Counted from the first letter of the stretch, positions 30,298-38,749 are shown. The stretch is DNA of 39,985 bases from Terriglobales bacterium (GCA_035487355.1 DATHMF010000091.1:1-39985), one strand, 5' to 3'. A program made the numbers and translations. The notes: a model not told the origin generated them from the letters alone.

Positions 30298-31617
30298 ATG
30301 TGCGCGAAGAAGGCATTTATCTATGTGGCGATTGCGCTCGCCGGACTGCTTACGACTGCGGGATGGTCACAGCAACAGCAGATATCTGGTCGTGAGCGTG
30401 GCCAGATACTAGATATGCTGCGTGACATCGCCGACGACGTTCGCAAACACTACTACGACCCGAAGTTCCATGGGGTGGACTGGGACGCAGCGGTCAAAGA
30501 AGCCAGGCAGAAGATTGATAAAGCGGAGACCATGAACCTGGCGCTTGCCGAGATCGCGGCAGCGCTGGATACCCTGCACGACTCCCACACCTTTTTTGTT
30601 CCTCCGCAGCGTCCTTACCGCCACGACTACGGCTGGCAGCCTCAAATGATCGGCGACCGCTGCTATGTTGTCCGTGTGCGTCCCAACAGCGACGCCGATG
30701 CCAAAGATGTAAGGCCCGGAGACGAGGTGCTGGCGATCAACGGCTATACCCCAATTCGGGACAATCTCTGGAAAATACAATATATGTTCAACATCCTACG
30801 CCCGCAGCCCGGGCTGCATCTGAATCTGCGCGACCCCAGGGGCGGCGAGAGTCAGGTTGATGTAGCGGCAAAAATCACGGAACTTGTGCATGTCAGGGAT
30901 CTGACCGGCAACGGCATCTGGCCTCTTCTACGTGAGATAGAAAACGAAGAACATCTCATGCGAATCCGTTACGCCGAAGTGAGTGATGACCTGATGGTCC
31001 TGAAGTTTTCCAGCTTCTTCTTTTCCGAATCGGAATTGGACAACATCATTGGCAAAGCGCGTAAACATAAAGCGCTAATTTTGGATTTGCGCGGTAATCC
31101 CGGCGGCAGTGTGGATACACTTGCGTATCTGATCGGCCACATATTTGAAAATAATGTGAAGATCGCCGACCGGGTTGGGCGAGATACAAGGAAACCTCAG
31201 GTCGTCAAGGTCATTGGCCATAACCATTTCAGCGGCAAGCTGGTTGTGCTTGTGGATAGCCAGTCCGCCTCGGCGGCAGAGATTTTTGCGCGCCTGGTTC
31301 AGATTGAAAAACGGGGAGTAGTCCTTGGCGACCAAACTTCGGGCAGCGTCATGGAAGCCAAGGAATACAGTTACCAGATCGGTATGGGAACCGTTGTCTT
31401 CTTCGGCGCATCCATCACTGACGCCGATCTTATTATGACCGACGGCAAGAGCCTTGAGCATACAGGGGTAACACCAGATGAGATTGTTCTGCCCACTGCT
31501 GCTGATCTGGCAAATGAACGCGATCCAGTCCTGGCCCATGCCGCTGAGACGCTTGGAGTCCAACTCACGCCAGAACAAGCTGGAAAGATGTTCCCCTACG
31601 AGTGGCCCCAACAGTAG
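30298..31617 (+). CDS. Exported S41 (CtpA-like) peptidase homologue
   Basis: 439 residues with a signal peptide (about 5-24). An N-terminal helical region is followed by a PDZ-like domain (about 110-185, DVRPGDEVLAINGYTPIRDN) and the S41 core (LILDLRGNPGGSVDTLAYLIG; VDSQSASAAEIFA). The serine nucleophile position (Ser325) is kept, but 25 residues later, where CtpA/Tsp has its catalytic lysine, there is Ser350 (GDQTSGSVM). It may use a different base, as some S41 subfamilies do, or be inactive. The ATG at 30298 has GGAGG seven bases upstream; the earlier ATG at 30292 overlaps that site. Confidence 0.87.
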   Translation: MCAKKAFIYVAIALAGLLTTAGWSQQQQISGRERGQILDMLRDIADDVRKHYYDPKFHGVDWDAAVKEARQKIDKAETMNLALAEIAAALDTLHDSHTFFVPPQRPYRHDYGWQPQMIGDRCYVVRVRPNSDADAKDVRPGDEVLAINGYTPIRDNLWKIQYMFNILRPQPGLHLNLRDPRGGESQVDVAAKITELVHVRDLTGNGIWPLLREIENEEHLMRIRYAEVSDDLMVLKFSSFFFSESELDNIIGKARKHKALILDLRGNPGGSVDTLAYLIGHIFENNVKIADRVGRDTRKPQVVKVIGHNHFSGKLVVLVDSQSASAAEIFARLVQIEKRGVVLGDQTSGSVMEAKEYSYQIGMGTVVFFGASITDADLIMTDGKSLEHTGVTPDEIVLPTAADLANERDPVLAHAAETLGVQLTPEQAGKMFPYEWPQQ

Positions 31618-31736
31618 CAACATTTTCAGGAATCCAAACTAGTTTGCGATTATTGCGCCTTCAGGGAGTTTCGCGACTTGCCGCCAATGAATTAGAATCA
31701 ATGATTCGTCACTACAGTTTTAGCTCTTAAACTTCT

Positions 31737-33524
31737 ATGCAGCTCTGGTCACAACTGTTTATCCCTACACTGCGCGAGGCCCCGGCCGATGCCGAGGTCG
31801 CCAGCCACAAATACCTGTTGCGCGCGGGATACATCCGCCAGCTCGCCGCCGGAATTTATTCTTATTTGTTTCTCGGCCAGCGTTCGATCCTGAAGATCAC
31901 CAACATCGTCCGCCAGGAGATGGACAAGATCGGGCAGGAGTTCTACCTGCCGGCGCTCAATCCCCGTGAAATATGGGAGGCCAGCGGGCGCTGGGCGGTC
32001 ATGGGCGACAACATGTTTCGCCTCAAGGACCGCAAAGGGGCCGACCTGTGCCTGGGCATGACCCACGAAGAGGTCATGACCGATATCGCACGCAACGAGC
32101 TGCGCAGTTACCGGCAACTGCCGCAGGTCTGGTATCAGATCCAGACCAAGTTCCGCGACGAACCCCGTCCTAAATCGGGGCTGTTGCGCGTGCGCCAGTT
32201 CATCATGAAGGATTCGTATTCCTTCGACGTTGACGCCGCCGGGCTCGATCTCTCTTATAAAAAACACTATGACGTCTACCGCGCCATCTTCGACCGCTGC
32301 GGATTGAAATATTCCGTGGTTGAGGCCCACTCGGGCTCGATGGGCGGCTCGCAATCGCACGAGTTCATGATCACGACCGAAGCCGGCGAAGACCTGATTG
32401 CGACCTGCGAGAAATGTGATTATGCCGCCAACCTCGAGAAGGCAGCTTCCACGCTTCCTCCGGTGGAAGACTTAGAGCCGACCGGGCCGAAGCCTGAGCT
32501 GGTTTCCACGCCGGGCATGAAGACGATTGAAGAGGTTTCCAAGTTTCTCAAGGTCTCGCCCACGCAAAAGATCAAGACCCTGGCGCTGATGCAAATCAGC
32601 GAAGACCCCAAGACCAAGGAAACGCGCACGCGTCCGGTGGTCGTGCTTTTGCGCGGAGACCATACTCTGAACGAGGCCAAGCTTGCCGGGGCATTGAACG
32701 GAAGTGAAACCCGTCCCATGCGCCCGGAAGAGATTCAGCAGGTTTTCCGTTCGCCGGCCGGGTTTCTTGGTCCGGTTGGGCTTGCGGCTTTTCACGCCGA
32801 TATGGGCGGCAGCCAGACCCAGCGCATCCTGCTTGAGGCGTTGCCCATTATCCTGGGCGACAACGCGCTCAAAGGACGCAAAAACCTTATCGCCGGGGCG
32901 AACAAAGAGAATTTCCACTTACGCAACGTCACTCCGGGCCGGGATTTCGGCGTAACCGAGTGGGTGGATTTGCGCAACGCCGCTGCCGGCGAAGGCTGCG
33001 TAAACTGCGGGGCTCCACTGAAGGTGGCCAAAGCCGTCGAGATCGGGCACATCTTCAAGCTGGGATACAAGTATTCTGAGTCCATGGGTCTGCGTGTGCT
33101 CGATAAAGACGGCAAAGAGATTACACCCATCATGGGCAGCTATGGGATTGGCATGGAGCGCATCCTGACCGCCGCCATCGAGCAGAGCCACGATGAAGAA
33201 GGCTTCTGGCTGCCCCCTGCGATTGCTCCCTTCGATGTGGTGGTCACTCCTACGAATGTGAAGGACGCCATCCTGGGTCCGGCGTCGAAAGAAATTGCTG
33301 AAACTCTGACCAAGGCGGGCTACGATGTGCTTTACGATGACCGCGATGAGCGGCCGGGGGTAAAATTCAAGGACGCCGACTTGATCGGCATTCCTTACCG
33401 AATTACTGTTGGCAAAAAGGTTCCCGAGGGTAAAATTGAAGTGTTCAACCGCTCGACACGCGAGAGCCTTGATGCTACTATCAGCGGCATCACAAGTGAG
33501 TTTACGGCGATAATACGACGCTAG
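31737..33524 (+). CDS. proS: Prolyl-tRNA synthetase, bacterial type
   Basis: 595-residue class II aminoacyl-tRNA synthetase that charges tRNA-Pro. Visible are the family N-terminus LFIPTLREAPADAEVASHKYLLRAGYIRQLAAGIYSYLFLG, the motif 2 region RDEPRPKSGLLRVRQFIMKDSYSFD, an inserted editing domain between motifs 2 and 3 (about 225-405, TLALMQ...VVVLLRGDHTLNEAKL), motif 3 GSYGIGMERILTAAIEQ and the C-terminal anticodon-binding domain. The INS domain marks the bacterial ProS type. No ribosome site is obvious before the ATG at 31737. Stand-alone housekeeping gene. Confidence 0.97.
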   Translation: MQLWSQLFIPTLREAPADAEVASHKYLLRAGYIRQLAAGIYSYLFLGQRSILKITNIVRQEMDKIGQEFYLPALNPREIWEASGRWAVMGDNMFRLKDRKGADLCLGMTHEEVMTDIARNELRSYRQLPQVWYQIQTKFRDEPRPKSGLLRVRQFIMKDSYSFDVDAAGLDLSYKKHYDVYRAIFDRCGLKYSVVEAHSGSMGGSQSHEFMITTEAGEDLIATCEKCDYAANLEKAASTLPPVEDLEPTGPKPELVSTPGMKTIEEVSKFLKVSPTQKIKTLALMQISEDPKTKETRTRPVVVLLRGDHTLNEAKLAGALNGSETRPMRPEEIQQVFRSPAGFLGPVGLAAFHADMGGSQTQRILLEALPIILGDNALKGRKNLIAGANKENFHLRNVTPGRDFGVTEWVDLRNAAAGEGCVNCGAPLKVAKAVEIGHIFKLGYKYSESMGLRVLDKDGKEITPIMGSYGIGMERILTAAIEQSHDEEGFWLPPAIAPFDVVVTPTNVKDAILGPASKEIAETLTKAGYDVLYDDRDERPGVKFKDADLIGIPYRITVGKKVPEGKIEVFNRSTRESLDATISGITSEFTAIIRR

Positions 33525-33601
33525 TGGTGGTCGCAGAAATTCAGTTCCGCGGCATGCGGAAGAAATAAGTTATTCCGCCTCGGGTGGGCGGCTATTGCAC
33601 T

Positions 33602-33943
33602 ATGAAATATTTCAAGCCAATTTTGGGTATCTTGCTTCTAGTGGCTTCTGTTTATCTTTGCTTTCAGCTGGTACCGCCCTATTTTAAGAACTACCAATTT
33701 CAGGATTATCTGGATCATGAGGCCACAAGGACCTCTTACAGCAACCTGTCAGAAGATACCATCCGCAATGAGGTTTTAAAAGAAGCCCGGAATGATGACC
33801 TCCCTATCACTGCAGAGCAGATTCACGTCACCGTAGGGAGGCTTCAGGTTCAAATCAACGTGGACTACACCGTGCACGTAGACTTGCCCTTTTTCCCGAC
33901 GGATTTGCATTTCAACGACGCCTCGGCGAACAAGGGAATTTAA
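33602..33943 (+). CDS. DUF4845-like single-pass membrane protein
   Basis: 113 residues. One N-terminal membrane anchor (about 6-24, PILGILLLVASVYLCFQLV) is followed by a small extracytoplasmic alpha/beta domain (PPYFKNYQFQDYLDHEATRTSY...IRNEVLKEARNDDLPITAEQIHVTV...INVDYTVHVDLPFFPTDLHF), the pattern of DUF4845-type proteins, whose function is unknown. The ATG at 33602 is preferred because it opens directly into the anchor; an in-frame upstream start at 33584 adds six residues. It lies between proS and a class A PBP on the same strand. Confidence 0.75.
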   Translation: MKYFKPILGILLLVASVYLCFQLVPPYFKNYQFQDYLDHEATRTSYSNLSEDTIRNEVLKEARNDDLPITAEQIHVTVGRLQVQINVDYTVHVDLPFFPTDLHFNDASANKGI

Positions 33944-33970
33944 TGCAGCGTCGGCATCTGGCCGGCTGTC

Positions 33971-33993
33971 GTGGGCTTCTTGCCCACACTTTT
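33971..33993 (+). terminator. Hairpin terminator candidate after the DUF4845-like gene
   Basis: GTGGGC (33971-33976) and GCCCAC (33982-33987) around TTCTT, followed by ACTTTT. Confidence 0.5.
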
Positions 33994-34243
33994 CGAAGGT
34001 CGAGCTTGCCGAAAGAGCAGCAAGCCGATTGAATTAAAGCTGGACCGGGGGTAGGCAACGGCGGCCGCCCTCGCATACGTCGAATGAATTTGCAACGAAT
34101 AGTTAATGTGCATGGCACATACGCCGCTCGTCTGAACTTTTAAACGCGATAGAATAAAAAGCAACACCGGCTGTCCGGCAGGCAGCAGATGGCCGTTTTG
34201 GCCTCTGCCGGCATCGAACAATACAGGAGTCTCTAGGTTAATC
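33994..34243. other. Leader region of the class A PBP gene
   Basis: No gene. It contains the perfect small dyad ATGTGC-ATG-GCACAT (34106-34120) and, near the end, a GC-rich stretch able to fold (GGCC-GTTTT-GGCC near 34192-34204). No convincing -35/-10 pair was found. Confidence 0.4.
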
Positions 34244-36907
34244 TTGAACGGAAAACCCCAACCCGCCCGCGCAAAAAACGGGGCCGCCAAACCGCCAAAA
34301 ACCAAGCGCAATTGGCGCGCGACCCTCTCTCGACCCATCGTAAAAATCGGATTGATTACCCTCCTGATCGTAGGAACCATCGGGATGGGCATCTTTGCCT
34401 TTTTCTACATCAAATACGAGCGCATTGTAGACCGCCGCATGCGCGGCCAGATTTTCAGCAATGCTGCCAAAATCTACGCCCGGCCCAGCACGTTGCATCC
34501 AGGGGACAAATATGACAGCCGTGGAATCATGGCTGAACTGCATCGTGCCGGATATTCGGAAGACCAGCCCGACGACCAGAAGATCGGCACCTTCCGTCTG
34601 ATCCAGCACGGAATTGAAGTGCGTCCGGGGGTGAACTCTTACCATAGCCCTGAGGGCGCAGTCATTACCGCTTCAGGCGGCAAGGTTGAGCGCATCAGCG
34701 CAATCAATGACGGACGCGAGCTCAATGCCTATGAGCTTGAACCCCCGCTGCTCACTGCGCTCTTCGAGGGCGAACAGCGCTCCAAGCGCCGCCTGGTGCG
34801 CTACGAAGATATCCCCAAGGTACTGGTGGATGCAGTGCTGGCCATCGAAGACCGCCGCTTCTTCCAGCACGGCGGCGTGGACTATATCCGCATGTTGGGT
34901 GCAGCCCGCAACGACGCTATGCATAAGCACACCTACATGGAAGGCGGCTCTACCCTGACCATGCAGATTGCGCGCGGATTCTTCCTCACCCAGGAGAAAA
35001 CCTACAAGCGCAAGCTGACGGAGATGCTCATCTCCATGATCCTGGAGCAGAAGTTCAATAAGAAACAGATCTTCGAGCTCTACGCCAACCAGATTTATCT
35101 GGGGCAGCGTGGTTCTTTTAACATCACCGGCTTCGGCGAAGCCTCCCAGGCATATTTTGGCAAGGACCTGAAGAACCTCACGCTTCCTGAAGCTGCGCTT
35201 TTGGCCGGCATCATTCAGCGGCCGAGTTACTACAATCCTTATAAATCCCCCGAGCGCACCCTGGAGCGCCGCAATCTGGTGATTGATGGCATGGTAGAAA
35301 CCGGCGCCATCACCCAGGAAGAGGCCGACCGCGCTAAAGCCACTCCGCTCAAATTGGCTTCGCCTAACGTGGAAGCCAGCGAAGCCCCTTATTTCGTTGA
35401 CTTGGTTCGCGACACGCTGATTGCCAAGTACAACGAAAAAGACGTTAACGAAAACGCCTATCGCATCTACACCACTCTGGATCCTAATCTGCAAAAGGCC
35501 GCCGCCGAGGCGGTTGCTGTGGGAATCAAAGAGGTGGATGCCCAGGTAAAGAAATTGCGCACCCATACCGTGGTCAAGGGCAAAGGCAAAGGCGCGCAAA
35601 GAGAAACCGTGGTTACCCCTGGCCCGGAGGCGCAGGTGGCGCTGGTGGCGCTCGATCCGCATACCGGGGAAATACTTGCCCTGGTCGGCGGCCGCAATTA
35701 CGGCACGAGCCAGTTGAATCATGCCGTAGCTAAGCGGCCTACGGGATCCAGCTTCAAGCCGTTTGTCTATGCGGCCGCCATGAATACAGCCATCAATGGA
35801 GCCGATACCGTTCTGACTCCCGCCAGCATGCTTGATGACTCCCCCACTACGTTTACCTATGGCGATCAAATTTATGAGCCACGTAACTACAAAGAGGAGT
35901 ACCATGGGCCGGTAACTGCTCGTTACGCGCTAGCCATGTCGCTGAATAACGCTACCGTGAAGTTGGCTGAGCAAGTCGGCTATGACAAAGTGGCGCAACT
36001 CGCCCATGCCGCCGGAATCAAATCTGTGCAGGCCACTCCGGCCATGGCGCTGGGTGCCTACGATGCCACCCCTGTGGATATGGCGGGCGCATACACCGTC
36101 TTCGCCAACGGTGGCACACGCATTCAGCCCATCATGATTACCTCTCTGCGCGACGCCCGCGGCAACATAGTCGAAAACTTTTCTACCAAGCACGAGCAGG
36201 TGCTCGATCCCCGTGTGGCTTACGTCATGACGGACATGATGCAGGGCGTGCTGAACTTCGGCACTGCTGCCGGGGTCCGCAGCCGGGGCTTTACTGCCCC
36301 CGCCGCCGGTAAGACTGGAACATCGCACGATGCCTGGTTCGCCGGATATACCAGCAACCTGCTCTGCATCGTCTGGGTCGGATACGACGACTACAGCGAT
36401 CTCCGTCTCAGCGGCGCCTATACCGCAGCGCCCATCTGGGCCGAATTCATGAAGCGGGCCATAACTGTGCAGGGATACAACAATCCCCAGCCCTTCCCTG
36501 CTCCTGCAGGCGTGATCGGCGTAAAACTCGACAAGACAACCAATCGCCTGGCTGATCCTTCCTGCCCCGACGACTACTATGCAATTTTCGTGGCCGGGAC
36601 CGAGCCGCGTGATTTCTGCGACCAATCCGGAGCCGGGGGTGTCAGCGGATTTTTCTCGAAAATATTTGGTCAAAGTACGAAACCTTCGCCCCCCTCTGCG
36701 GTGTCTAATGCTAGTCAGGAACCCTCCCCATCTGGTGCTGTCGCTGAAGCTGCTCCTGATAATCAGGACCAGTCGAAGAAGAAAAAAGGTTTCTGGGGCC
36801 GATTGTTTACTGGGAGTGGCGATGATAAAGAAAAGAAAGGGGATAAGAACGCGCCCGTGGCCCAGCCAACTCCCGGATCACAGGCGGACCCAGTGCCACG
36901 AAACTGA
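34244..36907 (+). CDS. Class A penicillin-binding protein (bifunctional peptidoglycan synthase, PBP1b-like)
   Basis: 887 residues. It has a basic cytoplasmic tail, a membrane anchor (about 33-55), a UB2H-like region (IFSNAAKIYARPSTLHPGDKYDSRGIMAELHRAGY), a GT51 glycosyltransferase domain with Glu202 in AIEDRRFFQHGGVD and EGGSTLTMQIARG, and a transpeptidase domain with S502-SFK, S566-LN and K690-TG. All active sites are intact. The UB2H-like part points to the PBP1b branch. The C-terminus is an unusual Ser/Pro- then Lys-rich tail of about 100 residues. The start is TTG at 34244, the only plausible start before the membrane anchor; its ribosome site is weak. A TPR protein gene follows 17 bases later. 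Confidence 0.95.
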   Translation: MNGKPQPARAKNGAAKPPKTKRNWRATLSRPIVKIGLITLLIVGTIGMGIFAFFYIKYERIVDRRMRGQIFSNAAKIYARPSTLHPGDKYDSRGIMAELHRAGYSEDQPDDQKIGTFRLIQHGIEVRPGVNSYHSPEGAVITASGGKVERISAINDGRELNAYELEPPLLTALFEGEQRSKRRLVRYEDIPKVLVDAVLAIEDRRFFQHGGVDYIRMLGAARNDAMHKHTYMEGGSTLTMQIARGFFLTQEKTYKRKLTEMLISMILEQKFNKKQIFELYANQIYLGQRGSFNITGFGEASQAYFGKDLKNLTLPEAALLAGIIQRPSYYNPYKSPERTLERRNLVIDGMVETGAITQEEADRAKATPLKLASPNVEASEAPYFVDLVRDTLIAKYNEKDVNENAYRIYTTLDPNLQKAAAEAVAVGIKEVDAQVKKLRTHTVVKGKGKGAQRETVVTPGPEAQVALVALDPHTGEILALVGGRNYGTSQLNHAVAKRPTGSSFKPFVYAAAMNTAINGADTVLTPASMLDDSPTTFTYGDQIYEPRNYKEEYHGPVTARYALAMSLNNATVKLAEQVGYDKVAQLAHAAGIKSVQATPAMALGAYDATPVDMAGAYTVFANGGTRIQPIMITSLRDARGNIVENFSTKHEQVLDPRVAYVMTDMMQGVLNFGTAAGVRSRGFTAPAAGKTGTSHDAWFAGYTSNLLCIVWVGYDDYSDLRLSGAYTAAPIWAEFMKRAITVQGYNNPQPFPAPAGVIGVKLDKTTNRLADPSCPDDYYAIFVAGTEPRDFCDQSGAGGVSGFFSKIFGQSTKPSPPSAVSNASQEPSPSGAVAEAAPDNQDQSKKKKGFWGRLFTGSGDDKEKKGDKNAPVAQPTPGSQADPVPRN

Positions 36908-36924
36908 TCTCTAAGGAGGTTTGT

Positions 36925-37896
36925 ATGTTTCTGGTTCATTATGCTGTTTTGGCAGCCTTTATGGCGCTGCCTCAAGTGCCGGTTAAATTAATCCAGGCCT
37001 TGCCTCCCGCCCCGCCTGCAGCCCAACCCCAAGCTCAACCTCAAGCTCAACCTAAAACTCAACTGCAAGCGCAGCCCCAGCCTCAAGCTCGGCCTCAGCC
37101 TCAAGAGCCTGTAGAGAAACCAATCAAGCCCGACAATGGGCCCAGCAGCACCGCCTTGGTGCCGCAACAGATCCGCAAAGCCGAGCCGCCGCCGCCGAAC
37201 GCCACCGCCCAGGAATTGGAGGATACTGCCGACGATCTTCGCGGTGAAAAGGCCTTTGCCGACGCGCTCGATTACTATCACGCCGCCATAGCCAAGGCCG
37301 ACTCCGCCATCTTGCACAACAAAGTCGGGATAACCTACCTGGAGATGTTGCGCTACGACGCCGCCAAGCGCGAATTCGAGCGCTCGACCAAGATGAATAA
37401 GGCCTATGCAGAGCCTTATAACAATCTTGGCGTGGTGGAATACATCCACAAAAACTACGGCCGCGCGGCCAGGCGATATCAACAGGCGATTAAGCTGCGC
37501 GACGACTCCGCCTCGTTCCACAGCAATCTGGGCACGGCATACTTTGCGCTAAAGCAGTACGAGAAGGCCTCGATAGAGTATTCCAAGGCGCTGACCATAG
37601 ATCCCGATATTTTTGAGCGCAAGTCGCGCGGTGGAGTATCGCTGCAACTGGCTTCAGCCGAAGACCGCGCCAAATATGAGTACGTAATCGCCAAAATGTA
37701 CGCTGGCCTGGGAAACTCCGATCGTTGTTTGATCTATCTGAGGAAAGCCATCGAGGATGGATACAACGCAGTTGATGATGTGTATAAGGACCGCGAGTTT
37801 ACCGGCATGCGCAAAGATCCGCGCTTCGTTGATCTCATGGCGGCAAGGTCCAAGGTCTTGCAGATTCCCCCGGACCCGAATCCTCCGGCACCATAG
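36925..37896 (+). CDS. TPR-repeat protein with a Gln/Pro-rich linker
   Basis: 323 residues. A hydrophobic N-terminus (about 1-15) is followed by a low-complexity Ala/Gln/Pro segment (about 30-62, alternating AQPQ units) and then tetratricopeptide repeats from about residue 95 to 225 (for example AYAEPYNNLGVVEYIHKNYGRAARRYQQAIKL, SASFHSNLGTAYFALKQYEKASIEYSKALTIDP). TPRs mediate protein-protein contacts. The ATG has AAGGAGG six bases upstream. It begins 17 bases after the class A PBP stop, so co-transcription is likely and a role as a PBP or envelope partner is a reasonable inference. Confidence 0.85.
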   Translation: MFLVHYAVLAAFMALPQVPVKLIQALPPAPPAAQPQAQPQAQPKTQLQAQPQPQARPQPQEPVEKPIKPDNGPSSTALVPQQIRKAEPPPPNATAQELEDTADDLRGEKAFADALDYYHAAIAKADSAILHNKVGITYLEMLRYDAAKREFERSTKMNKAYAEPYNNLGVVEYIHKNYGRAARRYQQAIKLRDDSASFHSNLGTAYFALKQYEKASIEYSKALTIDPDIFERKSRGGVSLQLASAEDRAKYEYVIAKMYAGLGNSDRCLIYLRKAIEDGYNAVDDVYKDREFTGMRKDPRFVDLMAARSKVLQIPPDPNPPAP

Positions 37897-37916
37897 ATCG
37901 GTGAAACTTCATGAGT

Positions 37917-37940
37917 AGAGACGTAGCTTGCTACGTCTCT
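37917..37940. terminator. Near-perfect hairpin between convergent TPR and kdsC genes
   Basis: AGAGACGTAGC and GCTACGTCTCT, perfect 11-base arms around TT. It lies between two convergent genes, so it may act in both directions. Similar GTAGAGACG...CGTCTCTAC palindromes occur widely as dispersed repeats in other bacteria (recollection, unchecked). Confidence 0.7.
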
Positions 37941-37970
37941 GCCCTGTTGTGCCCACTCAGCATGCCCTCG

Positions 37971-37985
37971 GCTGAATGCTGATTC
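37971..37985. repeat. Heptamer pair abutting the kdsC stop
   Basis: GCTGAAT and GCTGATT (37971-37984), with a degenerate third unit running into the kdsC stop codon (37986-37988). Same units as at 17357-17370. Confidence 0.6.
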
Positions 37986-38618
37986 CTAATCACTCAGCTT
38001 CACTGTCTTCGTCTTCCGCTCCGTGATGTACTCCTCCACCACGCGCTTGAGCTTTCCTTGCGCGCGCAGAATGTACTCTACTGCGTCGCGCAGCGCGCCG
38101 TCTCCGCCGCAGTGCTCGGTAATCCAGTGGGCTTCTTCTTTCACGTCTTCGCGGCCATTGGGGACAGCGATGGCCAGACCACAGTTGCGCATCACCGGCA
38201 GATCAATAACGTCGTCGCCAACGAAGGCGGCTTCGCTGGCATCGAGCTTTTCTTTTTCCAGGATCTCCCGAAATGCCCCCAGCTTGTTGGCAATGCCCTG
38301 ATAGACGTGGTCAAGCCGCAGGTCCTTGGCCCGCAACGCCACGGTTTCTGAGATGCGCTTGGTAATCAGTCCGGTCTTGAGCCCGCCCAGCCGCGCCAAC
38401 GAAATCGCGGCGCCATCGTGTGCATTGAAGCCTTTGGCCTCCATCATGGAGCCACCGGAGATGGAATAACCGCCGATCTCGGCGTTCTCAGCGGCCTTTT
38501 TTTCCGCCATCGGCTCAAAGCCGGCAGGTGCAGGAAATAACCAGATCTTGCCGTCGGTCAGAACACCATCCACGTCGAAAAGCAGAAGTTTGATTTTTTT
38601 TGCGCGTTTTTTAGACAT
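37986..38618 (-). CDS. kdsC: KDO-8-phosphate phosphatase (HAD family) with an inserted loop
   Basis: 210 residues. HAD-superfamily phosphatase releasing KDO from KDO-8-phosphate. The nucleophile motif is FDVDGVLTDG; later motifs are ITKR, a Lys in IANKLGAF and GDDVIDLPVM, all consistent with the C0-cap KdsC group. The segment between TDG and FNAHDG is about 40 residues instead of about 13 in E. coli KdsC, so roughly 27 residues are inserted in the hairpin that covers the neighbouring subunit's active site in the tetramer. No ribosome site precedes the ATG at 38618. A 9-bp array lies 13 bases upstream, and heptamers touch the stop. Confidence 0.9.
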   Translation of the reverse strand: MSKKRAKKIKLLLFDVDGVLTDGKIWLFPAPAGFEPMAEKKAAENAEIGGYSISGGSMMEAKGFNAHDGAAISLARLGGLKTGLITKRISETVALRAKDLRLDHVYQGIANKLGAFREILEKEKLDASEAAFVGDDVIDLPVMRNCGLAIAVPNGREDVKEEAHWITEHCGGDGALRDAVEYILRAQGKLKRVVEEYITERKTKTVKLSD

Positions 38619-38630
38619 TTTGATAATTAA

Positions 38631-38667
38631 ACCACAAAGGAGAAGTTCACCACAGAGGCACAGAGAA
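38631..38667. repeat. 9-bp-period array upstream of kdsC
   Basis: Units such as CACAAAGGA and CACAGAGGC, partly degenerate. It is directly followed by the octamer array at 38668, repeating the nonamer-then-short-array pairing. Confidence 0.55.
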
Positions 38668-38749
38668 ATTGAATCATTGAGTCATCGGATCATTGAATCA
38701 TTTGGGGATCGAGTACCAATGACTCAATGACCCGGTGATTCAATGACAC
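38668..38749. repeat. Octamer array overlapping the decarboxylase stop codon
   Basis: ATTGAATC, ATTGAGTC, ATCGGATC, ATTGAATC, ATTTGGGG and ATCGAGTA (38668-38715), two bases, then AATGACTC, AATGACCC, GGTGATTC and AATGACAC (38718-38749). The halves are complementary. The last ten bases overlap the 3' end of the minus-strand decarboxylase gene, so its final residues and stop are written in array sequence. Confidence 0.85.

Noticed and set aside
34673..35905. Long open frame antisense to the class A PBP gene (410 codons)
   Set aside because: Shadow of an unambiguous PBP with intact motifs; composition is typical of antisense translation.
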